Below are positions 63,131 through 64,000 of a stretch of 64,000 nucleotides of DNA, piece after piece. This DNA comes from Zygnema cylindricum (Eukaryota; Streptophyta; Zygnematophyceae; Zygnematales; Zygnemataceae): NCBI GenBank assembly GCA_037447655.1, contig JBBHKE010000330.1, forward strand, positions 1 to 64,000, given 5' to 3'. Position 1 is the stretch's first letter. Every line of letters starts with the position of its first letter. The translations under genes were made by a program, and so were the position numbers. Below the pieces are notes generated by a model, which was given only the letters and a program-made list of their open reading frames with translations, made no database searches and was not told the origin of the DNA.

Positions 63131-64000
63131 GATTATGGGCCCACCCTCTAGGGTGCCCACCTTCAATGGATCTGTGTTCATCTATTGGGAAGCCATGATG
63201 ATGGGAGCTTTGTGTGAAAAACGATACTGAGGTATCGTCAGTGGACAAGTGAAATGTCCACCTTCGGGAACTCCACCAGGATTTGGGGGAGTAAGGTTTT
63301 CTGCAATAACAGCTGCCTCAGCGGAGGAGGCAGATGATGGGGACAGCACTGTGTCCGAAAAGGAGAAAGGGAAAGAGACACCCGTCACTCATATTGCCAC
63401 AGTATCGGGAGCGGCGACCGAAAAGACCGTGGAGAACAATACTCAAATGTGGGAGGATGTAAACATGGCTGCCAAGAACTTCATTATGAGGCACCTCACT
63501 CAAGGTTTGGCCACTCCTCATCTTCACATTTACAAGGCCGAGGAGTTGTGGGAGAGTTTAGTGGAGATTTATAGAGCTGGAACTATTCAGTAGCTCCAAT
63601 TCGCTGAGCAAAAGCTATTGAGTTACACTTACAAAGGAGAAAAAGATGTTACATTACTGTAATGATCTTTCTCCTTTGTATATGGAAATGGAAAGTGCCG
63701 GGTGGACAAGTACAATGAAAATGAAAGTTAACACCCTTATCATGAAATTACCAGATGAGTTCGAAAACATAGTGTACCGAGTACAGGGATTGCCTGATAG
63801 TTCATGGAAATGGAACACAGTAGTCATGATGATACTTGTGCAGGAAAACACAATGGAGATTAGGAGAGGAGGAAAGAGCATTCAAGCTCTAGCAGCAAGA
63901 GGGGACCGATGGGGGAAGGACCCGAAGAAACCTTATAGAGGGGAAAAAGATCATTCTAGAGGACAGAGGCCCCCAAAGGGTCTTTGTCATTATTGCAAAA
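63111..64000 (+). pseudogene. Copia-9 gag, partial
   Basis: Starts MEDTELKIMGPPSRVPTFNGSVFIYWEAMMMGALCEKRY with the ATG in the LTR. A TGA at 63228 stands where relatives have Trp (RYWGIVSG), fitting TGG to TGA. The 114-codon frame 63249-63593 follows (NMAAKNFIMRHLTQGLATPHLHIYKAEELWESLVEIYRAGTIQ), then a TAG, LLSYTYKGEK, LIMKLPDEFENIVYRVQGLPDSSWKWNTVV, QENTMEIRRGG and the start of the zinc knuckle (LCHYCK) at the window edge. Closest to Copia-7 gag. Confidence 0.86.

Larger units (their letters stand above)
62093..64000 (+). mobile_element. Copia-9: plus-strand class D Copia, runs off the window
   Basis: 5' LTR 62093-63130, primer-binding site 63131-63145, gag from 63111 to the window end. 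Inserted in Copia-8 gag, so it is younger than Copia-8. The remainder lies beyond 64000. Confidence 0.88.

Overview
This window is a dense pile of nested LTR retrotransposons with no recognisable host gene, rRNA, true tRNA gene or CRISPR array. It looks like repeat-rich nuclear DNA of a green-lineage (streptophyte) organism, possibly a charophyte-type alga; the species is not determined. Two clues support this. The Copia primer-binding sites match a plant-type initiator tRNA-Met anticodon arm. Ty3/gypsy elements carrying a DNA methyltransferase have been described in charophytes (Klebsormidium) and in dinoflagellates.

Layout. 1-1964: non-coding DNA with a GA-rich block. 1965-2497 plus 8650-8693: an old Copia LTR split by a complete plus-strand Copia element (Copia-1, 2498-8649, target duplication GGCTC). 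8694-9200: plus-strand LTR fragment. 9201-11242 plus 25035-26173: a deleted minus-strand Copia (Copia-2) split by a 13.8-kb plus-strand gypsy element (gypsy-A, 11243-25034, target duplication AAATC). Gypsy-A itself carries a solo Copia LTR (21602-22602, duplication TCACT). 26174-28050: 5' part of a plus-strand Copia (Copia-3). 28051-36045: a second, diverged minus-strand gypsy (gypsy-B). 36046-41426: two truncated minus-strand Copias (Copia-4, Copia-5). 41930-48379: an almost intact minus-strand Copia (Copia-6, duplication GCTAC). 48613-54964: decayed minus-strand Copia-7. 54965-55895: fragment of another gypsy-A family copy. 55896-62092: minus-strand Copia-8 with a solo LTR (60450-61641, duplication AAAAT). 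62093-64000: start of plus-strand Copia-9.

The most interesting content is the gypsy pair. Both encode gag, protease, a DNMT3-like cytosine-C5 methyltransferase, reverse transcriptase, RNase H and integrase, ending in a C4HC3 PHD finger. This suggests a retroelement lineage carrying both a writer and a reader of chromatin marks. Gypsy-A is also organised as a split direct repeat (1173 bp - internal - 284 bp - GC - 1173 bp - 284 bp) instead of two plain LTRs. That layout is known from PAT-like DIRS elements, yet gypsy-A has a DDE integrase and a clean target duplication. The repeat junction is the palindrome GACAGCTGTC. This fits integration of a two-LTR circle cut at an internal palindromic att-like site.

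The Copia elements share long (about 1.0-1.2 kb) LTRs holding GTAC clusters, a tRNA-like B-box module ending in a T-run, and a conserved hairpin. In most of them the gag start codon lies inside the LTR, and the primer-binding site is read as gag codons.
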